DNA of 64,000 bases from Takakia lepidozioides (taxonomy: Eukaryota > Streptophyta > Takakiopsida > Takakiales > Takakiaceae). The position numbers and the translations under genes were made by a program. The notes under the pieces were generated by a model. That model saw only the letters and a program-made list of their open reading frames with translations. It was not told the DNA's origin and did not search any database. Positions 21,693 to 34,000 of the stretch are shown piece after piece (the first letter of the stretch is position 1; each line of letters opens with the position of its first letter). Location of the stretch: assembly GCA_030704615.1 (NCBI GenBank), contig CM060731.1, positions 27,280,001 through 27,344,000 on the forward strand, written 5' to 3'.

Positions 21693-22812
21693 GCTGGAGA
21701 TTAAGAATGAATGGAAAGTTCATCTAGGAGGGTGGAGCTAAACTTAAATCTGAATTTACTCCACCACTCTCATAATAAAATGGAATCAAGCATGGATTCC
21801 CCTATGTTTTGATTTACTAAAACAAACGACGTTGCGTCATGGCTCAGATGCATATTGTCATAGTAAGACAAATTGTAAGATCAGAGATAATTCCCCCCAT
21901 CATTTGGAGAGTCTGCATGTCCATAGTCATTTTTATAGCTTCCAGTTTGAACCAGGTCAATAGATCGAAATCAATGGTAAAGTCAGACCATGTTTTAGTA
22001 TTGGTACCTATGGTTACAGAGTTGTGAAACTAGTGATTCAGGGTTCTTTCACCCTCGGGACGAGTGTTCCTCATTGGTCGCCATATGTAAGTGTATAAAT
22101 TAATGCGCAGATTAAGATTGAGAGTTTTTGAGGACCAAGAGAGTCAAGCTGTACGTAAACAGTGCAGAATCAAGACCATTTGTTACAAAAACGGTGAAAC
22201 ACTGATATAGCTATTAGTATCACCCACAAATAGAAAAGTTTGCGACAACCATTAAGCAAAGAGAGCTCAGACGTATATACTCCTAGGGTGTCTGCTAAGA
22301 GCAGCAGTTGAAGGCGTACAGTCGTCGATTGCGCATTTTTTGTGGCTGGAGATTTAGTTGCTTTAAAGAAAAGCGTTGGAACATAAGGATTAACGTATCA
22401 AACATATAATAATAGATGTGCATATAAACAAATAACTAAACATTATAGTTTATTTTATAATAAACTCTTCAATGTAGTTATGCATATATTGTGATATAAA
22501 TATTTTTTATTTTCATTTTGATAAATAAATATTTGCATATAAACACTTTTAAGTTATCAAATATAGATAGTGTATCTGAGCAAATAACTATAATCTATTT
22601 AAATGATAAATTATTTATATGGTTATGTGATTTCTAAAGTTACGAATGATATCCAAAGCTAATTGTAGTAATGAAAATTTATATCTGATTTTGAAATGCT
22701 TTCAGAAATTAATTATGTATATTTATTGTTAAATTACAAGCTGAATCTTTGTTAGTTATATTCATGGTGGTCAAACACATGTGTTGAGTTTATGCTTCTT
22801 TATTTGATACAG

Positions 22813-22918
22813 GTATAGATTAATACAATACGAAGTACTCAATTTTCATGTTTTGGGAAAAGGAATCGCTTTTCGAAATTTACTTGAGACGCTTGTTTTG
22901 TATAAAATTGGATCACAG
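22813..22918 (+). pseudogene. Possible orphan exon, upstream of the IQ exon
   Basis: Bounded by GATACAG and GTACAT, open in one frame for 35 codons (contains GKGIAFRNLLETLVLYKIG), and ends in phase 0, which matches the phase of the next candidate exon. No family recognised. Chance remains possible in AT-rich DNA. Confidence 0.3.
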
Positions 22919-23385
22919 GTACATTAACCATGTAATATATATGATTATTTATATTTACGCTAATTCACTTAAATGATGATAGGTGTTGTAATTATATTAA
23001 AACGTATTTGATTGTCTGCTCAATGTGTTTTTTTAAAATCATAAACATATATAATATAATATAATCTTATTATTATGTTCATAATTTTTCATAGTTGAAT
23101 TTAGCCTTGAAATACAAATCAATGCTAACTACTAAATAAAACTATTTATTTTGTATGTTACATTGAATTTATGTTAAAAAACTAGTCCAAAATGTTTTAG
23201 TTTTATGTAAGTTCTAGTCAACTAAGAATCTATATAATTAGATTGGACCAAAATGAAAGAGTCTATTGTTGAACTCCGTTTTATGTTATTTGTTTAACGC
23301 TAGCTTCTCAACAATTAATACTACAAATAGCTCAAAGTGCAATAACATTTGCATTTGTTTCAACTATTTTAGAAATTTGTTTTAG

Positions 23386-23490
23386 GGACTTGAACTTGCA
23401 CTTCGAATAGCAAGAGAGAAACAACTCAAAGACATATATAGGATTGGTGCTACAATCAAGATCCAAGCTGCCATTCGGCGATATTTGATG
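23386..23490 (+). pseudogene. Possible orphan exon with an IQ (calmodulin-binding) motif
   Basis: Bounded by TTTTAG and GTAAAA, 105 bp, open in phase 0. It encodes a charged helix and then IKIQAAIRRYL, a good IQ-motif core (IQxxxR). IQ motifs bind calmodulin and occur in myosins and many other proteins. No further exons of such a gene were found, so this is either a gene relic or part of a gene with very decayed neighbours. Confidence 0.4.
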
Positions 23491-24289
23491 GTAAAAAGAA
23501 ATATATCTTAATTACCACGATCGACGTAAAGTTGCAAGTATCAATTTAGTATGTTAGCAAATCAATAGATACATCAAGTTGTTGTTGGTTTCATTTATGT
23601 CTTGGTAAAACATCTTAAATGCACAATTGTACTGCATCAAATTGCACGCAAGTCCAAGGGCTCTTGAAAAAATAAACAATCTATAGTATTGTACTAGGCT
23701 ATTATATATTGCTGAACTATCACAATACTATAGTAGTCAACAATTTCATATGTAAACCTTATATATTTTTTGTGCAAAATATTTGTGAAAACATTATTGA
23801 AATTATTCTCCATCAAATTATCTTTGATTACTAGAGATCGAAAACATGATAGATTAGTATATTATTAAGCAAATCTTATGTAGATCACATTGCACATTGC
23901 ACCTAATATTCCATGCACAATATTTATTTTTGAGGTTTTATATATATGAAGGAAGCCAGTTTGTTTGTTTTGATCTGTTTTGTTTTGTCATGTTGAGATG
24001 TCCCAAACTGCGAGGCCCCAGCCCTGGTGCTTGATACCATTAAAAGCCCTCAACGAGGAGGGGTGCACGGGCTTGGTTTCATGATTTTTGGACCTACGGT
24101 GTGGGAGATGTGGAATTCCAAGTACTTTTGGTCCCTGGATATTCACGAAAAATAGCAAAGTGGGCATTCCTGGGACAATGGCTGGAGCCTCGACAGGAGA
24201 GATTTCAAGGGAAAGCTCTCCTCTTCAAATCTGATATATCAATAATGATTGGATATATTACTACTCAATAAATTCATGGAAAAAAACTA

Positions 24290-24620
24290 ATCGGCCCTTG
24301 ACATGGGAGACATACTTGGATACATAGGAGATTGCACTTGGGCTTAGATGACACTTGACACTTGGGCCTCTACATGGGAGATGCATTTGATACATAGAAG
24401 ATTGCAGATGGGCCTCGACATAGAAGACGCACTCGGATACATAGGAAATTGCACTGTCTTAGATTTCAATTCTTCACACATGGGCCAATGGCCTAGGCTA
24501 CCCTAGAGGTCGCACTTGGGCCTCCACATAGAAGACGCATTGGGATACATAGGAGATCTTGCACTTGGGCTTAGATGACATTGGACACTTGGGCCAACGG
24601 CACAGGCTACCCTAGTATAT
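24290..24620. repeat. Degenerate minisatellite
   Basis: Variants of ACATAGAAGACGCACTCGG, ATACATAGGAGATTGCACTT and GGGCC(T/A) recur four to five times with units of roughly 55-70 bp. Confidence 0.65.
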
Positions 24621-25068
24621 ATCTAAAGATTGATACAAGATTCATTATTTGGTCACATCCACGATTCATGACCACATTTGAGAGAGGAAAAAAGGACTCC
24701 GGCCATGGCCGACATTATTAAGAGCCACTTCACGTTTTGGTTGTGCCTTTTTCAGTGGTGGGCCTTACAAAGTGAGCTCTTAATGAAGCTTAACCAACTC
24801 TTAACTTATGGTGTCACTTGACCCTAAAGGGCTATTATCTTTTGATGGTAAGGTGGAGACCTTTGTGACATCCAACACACCTATTTGGTTTTGAACCAAG
24901 AACCACCACTATTGAAATGGTATCATACCCTAATAACTAGACTATCTATTGGATGTTTGGCCTTGTAAACTATACATGAGTTTGTATATTGTAGTAAATT
25001 GATTTTTTATAGTTTATGCTCATTGGTTATGATAGAGCTTTGTAATGGATTGGATGGTTGTAAGATGT

Positions 25069-25821
25069 ACCATACTGGCCGAGCTTATTAGGCAATAATT
25101 AATTCAAAACCAAGTGCTTAACTAAATTTAAAACATTTTTGGAAAATGTGCCTAAAACTTGGAAAAAATCCTGAGAAGTGCCTAATTGCTCGAAAATTAT
25201 GAAAAAATAACCAAAATGTCCAAAGATGTGGAAAAATGTATATAAGATATTATCTAAAGCAAAAAAATGGCAAAAATGCCTACAATTTAAAATTTCATGG
25301 ACACACAACTTCCAATGGGCCGTGCATTGATAGTAGTTTTTGAGGGAGGTTAAAAAAAATTGTTGAGGTAATATCTATTTTCAAAACCATTATGTTTCTT
25401 AAAAGAAAATTACCTCAACAATAGTTTTTGAGGGAGGTAAAAAATAATTGTTCATTATGCTATTTTGTTATGGACGTAGTGCCTTTGGATAAGAACCGTA
25501 GATCCTTGATAAGAGTGGATGAATGTTTTCTCAAATTAACTATATTAAGGCTCAACATAAGATCTAACAAACTATGGAGGTGTGCTAACAAAGAGGAGAG
25601 CCATATTTTCATAAAACATATCAAATAACGCTCTAGTCACGCCATTTTCAAGTGGAAATTTTTACATAGCAAGATTTTTATAACATTAAGGGTGACATAA
25701 CAAAAAAGCACGTAACATTTATCCACGGTTGATTGTAATACATGCCTAATGCTTGGAAATTACCATTCCATTTTTATTAATTATTAGGCACGGAAGTACC
25801 TAATAAGCTAGGTCAGTACGG
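25069..25821. mobile_element. Non-autonomous TIR element (about 0.75 kb)
   Basis: The left end CCATACTGGCCGAGCTTATT and the reverse complement of the right end, CCGTACTGACCTAGCTTATT, match at 17 of 20 positions. GATGT flanks both ends within a base or two (25064-25068, 25822-25826) and may be the target-site duplication. The interior holds further inverted and direct repeats (TTGTTGAGGTAAT with ATTACCTCAACAA; TAGTTTTTGAGGGAGGT twice). No transposase is encoded, so it would be a MITE-like element. Confidence 0.6.
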
Positions 25822-28135
25822 GATGTTTTTAAAATTTGAGGTAATTGTACGGTGAGAGTCACATTCAATTATCAAATAGGCCTCCGTAACAATATGATTA
25901 TTCCCTCAACACAAGATAATCACCGTGACCGCTGCTCATCGCAATCATCATATATAGCTAAATAAGCAGCTCTACAAACCCACATACACTTCCTAAAAGT
26001 CCGCTCCTATACAGACATTTCAGATATGAGGTAGCTAACAAGTTTGCATAGGCGGACGTGTCCCTCTTACCTTCAAAACCTCCCCTTGACCCCATCCACA
26101 GTGCTCACACCCACCCATTCTGGCTTTCGGCCACCAATAGTACACCCACAGAAATAGCTCGCCCCATCAAGAATCTAGACAAATTCCTCTACAAAGAAGC
26201 TCAACAATAACCCTCCCAGTCCCTAACACGCACCAAGACTCGCATCCAAAAATGGACACTCTCCAATGTACTAGACCACAAACTCTCCAATCACTTTTGT
26301 AACACCACAGCTCCTATTGACGCTCAAATCATACTTGAACCCTACAAGTTTGATATGTCGAGTCAACGTAAATACACATTTTGGCCCACTCTAATTTTCA
26401 TTCCCCTTTCTGTACCCGATGTCACACCAACTCCCCCCTACATGATACCTAACTACAGGTACTTAGCCAATGCATGCACTCTGTCATCCATGACTTGCGT
26501 ATTACTAGACACAATCAAGCCGTCTATCGCCGTCATAAACTACTCTTATAACATTAGGAAACAAGATGGTTCACCCTCATTAAAGCGGCCGCTCATCCAT
26601 ACAGTCCCACCGTGGCTCCTCCCATGCACATGCCCCTTACATTTCTGTCCTGCCCATCTCTTCACCTCCCCCACTCCTACCCACCCACGACCTTACCATT
26701 CAGTACTTCATATAATTCATTTATCGTTGCCCCATAGCAACCATTCTATCTAAAAGAGAAAAATATGGCCCACTTATCCTCGCATCCGGCTTATCCTTGC
26801 ACTCAGAAACAAGGGGTGGGAGTTGGGCCCGCTGAACATCATCACTGCTAGAGTCCGGGCCCGTGGTGGCATTTGACACACATAAAGCCATAACTCCCTA
26901 AACTGAAACCTCAATGTTTCCCTCAAACATATCACTAAATGTTTTAAGAAAACCCCCCTCATTGCAATCCGCTCTCTCACAACCATAATCATTAACAAAC
27001 AAAAACTTGAGATCAAACAACCAACTAACTTAAAATGTATGATCACTCCTCCCCCTTATGGCTTTTTTATAAAAAAACATCCATAACAGGGCCATAAAGT
27101 GAAGTGGCTCTGAGTTACGTTTTGAGGTAAAAATACAGGCCTATTTTCCCACATGGAATACTCCAACTTACTTACCCAATTAGTCACAGTTGCTTGAATA
27201 TAAGATGTGAAGAGTGAAACAGCTGCAGCGGAAGATAAAATCATATCACCCTAAATGTTACAATCTACAACGTTGGGACCAATACACCATAAAAAGTGCT
27301 TAGCGGCATGCCAACTATGTCTGTCCCATACTAGTCAAGACATACCAATACCTATGTCAATGCTACTGTTATGATCACCGGGTTCCTAAATTCATGAATT
27401 GTTGTCTGCTACCATTTACGATTGATTATCCAATGACACTATCACTACCATGGAGTAGAGTGGCCACGTTGTTTTGTGAGTTCTATACTTTATCCCCCGT
27501 CATTTTGATAGTATGAAGCCACTCATGTTGACCCAGTGGTTAGTGTAAATAACTGCAACACACGTAGCATTGGAGATCTATGTGTTTGATATGTCTATCA
27601 TTTGTGCACATAAGCCTTTCTAATCATTATTGCAATGTCCCACCAAAACAAAACAGAGCAGTTCGGCTGAGTATTATTTTTCCTCACTTTGTAGGTCTAT
27701 GGAAGTTGAGCAAGCAGTACCTTGCTTGTCTGCCCCTTGCAATCTAATCCATGTCAGATTGCAAAGAAGGTGAAGAGAGTACTCCTTGATCGTGTATAAA
27801 CAGAGCAAGGGTTCCAGGGTTGTGGCATATTCAAAACCACAACAATAAGGTATACATTGAGGGAGATGGTAATCCAAAATAGGTCAAAGTATATTAGCAA
27901 TGTATCCTTCTTCATCACCTGTGGCGAATAATCGCCAGATTTCGACGGGAAATGAGGCTGAAAAATGCAAACTTTTCACCAAAACCTGATTTGGTGGGCC
28001 CACCAAGAGGGAGGCACATGGCACCATATTGTGAAGGCAATTTACAACAGAGGAGCCAGATCCCACCAACCACCTGCAGGACATCGCCCGTTCCGAGTGG
28101 GCGGGAGGACGTGGAGCCAGCTATGCTTCCCATTT

Positions 28136-28137
<2 letters not shown>

Positions 28138-28167
<30 letters not shown>
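28138..28167. repeat. (TA)n microsatellite
   Basis: About 14 uninterrupted TA units. Confidence 0.9.
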
Positions 28168-28170
<3 letters not shown>

Positions 28171-28212
28171 TAAGTATAGTTTGTATAGATACACTTTGTA
28201 GTGATAAATTAG

Positions 28213-28272
28213 CAACATGTATATGGGAAGCTTAGCGGTAGAGAACTCCCTAGGTAGCCATTTGACTTGCTG
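28213..28272 (+). tRNA. tRNA-like sequence (pseudogene or SINE head)
   Basis: AGCTTAGCGGTAGAGAACTC resembles an A box and GTTCAATTCC a B box at tRNA-like spacing. Acceptor-stem pairing is not convincing, so a SINE head or tRNA pseudogene is more likely than a functional gene. Confidence 0.35.
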
Positions 28273-29273
28273 TTCAATTCCTAACACCTCAGTATTTTTT
28301 CGATAGTAACCTGGTTTGGATGATTAAGTTCCTAAATATGAAAAAGGTGGCCGCGGAGGAGGGCAAAAGGGTGACTGTAGAGGATGAGGATAATCAAAAG
28401 GGTGGCAGAGGTTTACAAAAACAGAATGAGAATGTCACTTATTCATTTTTTTGGTGGTGTTTGCCATAATTTCTGCCTAGTCTCCATGTTGAGAGCCTCC
28501 AATTTGCTATGTCAATTCTGGGTTATTCGCCTCAGCAAGTCTACTAGGTTTTAGGTTCATTCGCCCAACACCCATTCAAAATCTCATATTATCGCCAGCA
28601 ATTTCGACTATGTATTTTGTACCAGCACCATACGTGCTCCTCTAAGGTTCTCATGGATGCCACTTGAGCTACAATGTAAATACCTTAAAAGAAACGCTGG
28701 TGGGGGTATGGAAGAACCATCATCTCTCTCCTTATGTACACGCATATTCTAAATATGTTTGTTTCATAACCCTAGAGACAAATGTCGAAGAGTTTTAGAT
28801 GTCTAAGCTTTTCTAGGGGATACTCTCCTCACTCTCTTCATTCATATCGTGAGGTAAGCTAGGAGCTATTTCAAAAGCAGGGAAGCAATATATTACACGC
28901 ACAGCTTCCTGAGACCTGCAAAAGAATGGCTGCTCCCGCGGCTGGATGCTAGGGCTCTCCATTATATGCGGTAAATCCTTTTCCACGCGTCCATTACCTA
29001 GTTCTTAATAACAAATAAAAAGGTGGGTGCAGATTTTGCAGTCAAGAGTGGTATTTTAGGGGAAAGACATTTGAGTTTGATAGACCAAATTTATGGTCAA
29101 CCTTTGTTGATGGGCATGATATCTACAAAATGAAGTGGTATTTTCCACCAACGTAGTGCATAATTACATATGGCACATATAACAGAGGGTGCTTTAAGAC
29201 CATCTACATACGACACTCTTTCACTTTTCTCTATTGTAAGACTCTGGAGAGTAAAACACACGTAACAACAAAG

Positions 29274-29479
29274 AGAGACACAACAGGGCTGTGTCGTGGT
29301 GGTAACTTAAGCCACTCGTGCATTGGCCTGTGGGTATGGGGTTTATAGTTTATACCCTTGTGATCTGTCAATGCCTCCATGGCTGAGAAAGGGGGGTTTA
29401 TTTTCCCCCTCAAGGCCCAGTTGCTGGGGCTAGTGTTCCCTTGGAAGCAAGAAAAAGAAAAAGAAAAAGAGACATAACA
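29274..29479 (+). mobile_element. SINE with A-rich tail and 12-bp target-site duplication
   Basis: AGAGACACAACA (29274-29285) and AGAGACATAACA (29468-29479) flank about 180 bp that begins with a degenerate tRNA-like head (GTCGTGGTGGTAACTTAAGC; GGGTTTATAGTTTATACCC) and ends in an AAAAAG-type repeat tail (about 29449-29469). Tail plus duplication indicate retroposition. The sequence does not match the SINE at 9.7 kb. Confidence 0.6.
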
Positions 29480-31011
29480 TTAATACAGGGCCCACTAAGT
29501 TCATGTTCTTGGACAAGATTGTCTGAAGTGATTCATTTAGTACCCAGATAAATGACACACGGGCACTGTGAGCTAGAAAGGTTAAAAGTTGAAATAAAAA
29601 AGAATCGGTTGCGTAAATTAGTTTCTTGGCTTAGCACTGCAGAAGAAGAGGTAGGGAGATAAAACGGTATGTCTGAGGCATATGCCCGCGTACAATCATA
29701 CTGGCAAGAGTATCATTCGCTACGTGTCTTTCTTCCCTCACTCTTCTGCTTCGCTTTCAGATTCTCGGTCTTGATACCCGTCAGATTCGTTACTGTGATT
29801 CCCTGGCGCATCGGGAATCCATCTCTTGAATCCTCAGAGGTTCTTCCTGGTTTTCTCGATCCTTGACCTGTTTCCGGTGTTTTGTGAGTTTGTGTTATGG
29901 AGTTTGGGACTTAAGTTCTGCATTTGTTCATTTTGTGTGGCCTGTTTTTCGCTCTGTGGATAAGTTGTTGCAGAGTTTGTTGCGCATCAATCTCATTGTT
30001 CGCATATTGGTTTATTACCGTGTTTCCCTGTTTCCTCACTGTGTTTCCTCCCCCATTTTCGTCTATTTCTTAAATTTCCCTTCTTTTCTCTGTGTTTGTC
30101 TCTCCCTTTCTCTCTTGCTTAGTGGAAATCCGTCTTTTTCATTCTCTCTTTGGTGTCTCACTGGAGCTCCTTACTGCAGATCAAATCGTCTTTCTGTCTG
30201 TCTTCTGTTGTCCTCTATGTTGGGTTGAGTGACCTTGAAATATTTCCTCTTATGATATCTCGTTCCCTTTCTCTGTGATTGTTCCAAGCATAGAGTCCAC
30301 TCATTGCATGTCAACCATTTTATCTCTGTAAGTCTATTATCTATTCCACTGTCTTCAAGGCCATCATCATCCTTTGTCTCTAGTGAAAGCTCACCGTTCT
30401 CAACCTGCCCTGAATTGCTTGTCGCGGCTTGTGGAGACCTTCTGTTAGGTAGCAAGTGAGAAAGTGAGGCAAGAATGGACGGAACCAGGTCCCATAGGAA
30501 CAGCAGGGGTTTCGCACCTGATGTAGGGTGTTGAGGAGGATGGCGGGTTCAACTTCTGCAGACTCGTCCATTATCCTGATCTCGTTACCTGCCCTTTTCT
30601 CCTCAAGACTTTTCTACAGACAGGTTCTGAGCCAACACTCATTCTACCTCCACGGATTTCCGAAGGCCAGCAAACCACATGATAACATGTTTGAGAAAAG
30701 TGCAAGCATATGTCGAAACTCTATCCTCAAATAAGTTAACTGTCCCAAAACATCAATCTCTTGCAACTGCAACCCTCAGAAGGAGTATCTGGTTGGAGTA
30801 CTGGTTGGAGTACTGTTCGTGCTTGCATCATATCTGGGTGTTTTCACCCTCTTTTTTTGCTTGGAATGGTGTTATGTAACCAGATCACGTGCTGCGCGTG
30901 AATACTGAGAAAGCAAAGGGTCCACAATCCTTGCGGAGTAGAAACATCAATTTGTACTCTAACGCTAGGTTTTCACATCGACATTGTGCAATCTGAATAG
31001 AGGGAGAGACA
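29480..31011 (+). promoter_or_regulatory. Probable promoter and 5' leader region of the MYB-CC gene
   Basis: Upstream of the MYB-CC start. A pyrimidine-rich stretch at about 29720-30200 is typical of plant 5' leaders and their introns. No other gene is recognised here. The transcription start and any 5' UTR introns cannot be placed without RNA data. Confidence 0.35.
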
Positions 31012-34000
31012 ATGTATCAAATGAAGAAGTATACAAGCCCAGGCCTCATCCCGCACCGGACACAAACATCTTCATCACATCAAGACCGGTCATCACTATA
31101 TGGAACCAGTCTTTCTGGAGATACACAGGGAGCGGCGTGTGCTGATCCAAAGCCACGGTTGCGGTGGACCCCAGAACTTCATGAGCGTTTTGTGGATGCA
31201 GTCACACAGCTGGGAGGCGCTGATAGTAAGTTCTTCTGTGCATGTTGCCATTCAGTTCCCCAATTTTTCACTGACACCAGAGCTGGCCAAATTTGTGCCA
31301 TCACGGGTTTTCAACCCTAGTGCTGGCGAAGAGCTCGCAGTACATGACTGTCCGGGTGGTAGGTACACGTATGTAATTGTTGAGTGATCTCAAACTGAAC
31401 GAGTAGGTTTGTCGTGCCCAATTGGTGGCAGAGGTGGACCTGTTAGCTGTTGCCTCAATCTTGCTGCTCAGAGTTGCTACAAGAACTCCGGAGGCTTTCC
31501 TGCATCAAGTCCTGGGTACATGGGATTTGGGTCTATACAGCACATGGCTCATATTTCTGTGTTCATCAAGTTCAGAACGCAAAGCTTGACAGACACATAT
31601 TTTGACTAATCCAACTTTAATAAATTCAGGGAAGAGCTATGAGTGTACAGCTTACACAGAGGCCAATCTTTGTGGTGACCACAGCTTGCTTTATTCACAG
31701 CAATAATGGCCGGAAGTATATCCTGCCAGGGTCAATTCTTGTAGATTAAAGAACAGAAGATGGGAAGGGCTAGCATGCTATGATGTATTTTTAGCTGGCA
31801 TTGTGTTGAGTTAGATCTTTCTCCTTTGGGGTGCTCTGTTGTCTGCTGTTTGTTGTTGCACCTCACCTTACTCCTCTCAAACACCGCTGAAACAACTTAA
31901 TGTCACTTGCCCTCGCCTCCTGCTACTTTACAAGTCTGACCATCGATAGTGTAGTCTTGTACGTGGAGGGACAATCGGTCACTGCTGCTTTTCAATCTTT
32001 TCTTGTATCATGTTCCGTTTTGCATTTGAAGTACAAAAGGCTTTATTGCCATGTATTAGTGCAAGGTCATCAGTCTCTGGATACTCGAGGCAAACAACTA
32101 GTGAAGCCTGGAAATCTGGAACACACCTGTTAGGTTTTCTGCAAGCTCTGTAGAATGGGAGAAGCAGGTGATGGCATGGTGCTGCCTGGAATGGCGCAGC
32201 CAATTCAATCCTGTTCGAGAACTGATAGTGTTGGCATGCTCTCAGGAAAGTGTGTAGCTAAAAGGGTGTGTACAAAGCTGTATGTGCTTCAAGGAACACA
32301 GCTTGGTATTTGGGATTTTTGTACGGAGGGACCCCACCAGTCTGATCCTATGTTACTTAAGTTAATCAGGTAGAGCGCTGTCTTCTGCAGGCCTGTAGGC
32401 ATTCTTAAGTCTTTTGTCATCTGATAAATTTGCAGAGGCCACACCAAAGTCAGTGATGAGAGTTATGGGCGTGAAGGGCCTCACACTGTACCACCTGAAA
32501 AGTCACCTTCAGGTTATTTTCTGGCATTTCTGCAAAATTATTGAAATGTATCATGTTGTAGTGATGGCTTGGATTATGGGAGAGGTGCAAGCAATAGAGA
32601 GATAGGATGTTGGTTGCCGTGGCTGTACATAAAATGGACAGTCTTTGCCAGAAGGGGACTCACAAAAAGCCGTGACAACGGTTCAAGAGTTCTTTTGGTT
32701 GCATCTTATGAGAGTGTATGATTGGATGGAGGTAGATGTCTGTTGCATGCACAAATTGTTTTTTGGTATGTGTGTTCTTTTAATCTGTTTTAGGAATTAG
32801 TCTATGTTTATTAGACATACTCATAAAAGCAGCAAGCAATTTTCGCACTGGGTTTTTGGCTTGCAGAAGTACAGGCTTGGGAAGCAGCTCCACAGAGAAT
32901 CAAGTGTGCATGAAGCCAATAAGGATGGCCCTTTTGGTATGCATACTCTCATGTTGATGTCAATCTCATTGTTTGAGTCAGTTTAATGAGTGCTGTGGGC
33001 TGTCTTACCGGGACTCACAGAACTGCAAGAATTTCTTGCAAGTTAGTGTCTTTGCGTTCAGAAGCTAGCTTGGCTTTTGGCACCTCACTCACCAATGCTC
33101 CTGGTCAACCCTTGCCAAGGGCTGTTGTCAGTCACTGTTAGGAAGGTTTAGCAGCTAATTAAAAGCAATCTCACTGGTTGGGTAGGATTCTGAAGGCATG
33201 GTTGGTGGAATTGGAATTGTGATGGAGTGTTTGACTGCATGTTGGTATTATTGTTGAGATGGAGTGGGTAACCTATCTATGGCCATATATGCAGCAGAAA
33301 TTCAATCATCAGCTGCATACTACTGAAAATTCACCTGTGCCTTACAAGAAAGCTATGAAGATTAATTTCTTCTCATTTGGGCATTTTGAATATGTACTCA
33401 GTTTAGTTCAGGCTCACTCGATTCATGACGGTTTACATGTTGGTGTGGGGGCTCTTCAGACATCCAAGCGACAAGCGGTGCTATCTCTGATAGTGTGGCT
33501 ACAACAAAGACACACAATCCACAAGAGTATGTGACAACATTTTGCCACTTCTGGTGGTGATCTGATTCAGACAAAATTGGACCATCTTGAACACTTAGGC
33601 ATTAAGTTGACTCGTAAATAGTCTCAGCAATGCAAAGATAAAAGTTCACAGTTTTAGGCTTTCCTGCAGCGGTTGGAGGGTTTCCCCTGTTGATCCTGCC
33701 ATTGTGTGGATTGAGTCAGTACTGTTTTGTTCACAACTCAGCTGATAGCAACAGAATTTAGAAGACGAAATTAGTATAAGAAGTGCTGAGGTGTTCCCTG
33801 GACGTGAGTATTGGAGGGACTTGCAGGGTTGTCAGTTGCTGAAATCTGGCCAAGCAAATATGAGCTGGAATATCTATCCTCCTTTGATTCTGCTTAGTGT
33901 CATTACAAGGTCTATAGCCATGGTGCCGGGAAGGGTTGGTTAAAGCTTTTTAGTTCCTGTAAAAGATGCACAACACAGAGTTTGCAAAATGTGAATTGTT

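Larger units (their letters stand above)
21693..25063. other. AT-rich intergenic stretch with possible orphan exons and a minisatellite
   Basis: No complete gene is visible. Two short open segments bounded by AG and GT (22813-22918 and 23386-23490) are listed separately. A degenerate minisatellite occupies 24290-24620. The remainder is strongly AT-biased. Confidence 0.5.
25827..29273. other. Intergenic stretch without recognisable genes
   Basis: Open frames such as 26355-26753 (+) and 26774-27046 (-) carry no known motif. The stretch contains a TA microsatellite at 28138-28167 and a tRNA-like segment near 28213-28272. A sequence near 27532 (TTGACCCAGTGGTTAGTG) is A-box-like and may be another SINE remnant. 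Confidence 0.45.

Noticed and set aside
24290-24620. CRISPR-like repeat-spacer array
   Set aside because: Repeats are degenerate, with no constant spacer length, and the DNA is nuclear plant DNA; it is a minisatellite.
26355-26753. Open frame of 132 codons
   Set aside because: Composition rich in Pro/Thr/Leu with no known motif, and no intron or neighbour support; probably chance.
31409-31609. Extra exon of the MYB-CC gene in intron 1
   Set aside because: It has no MYB-CC similarity, and the flanking exons join in frame without it.
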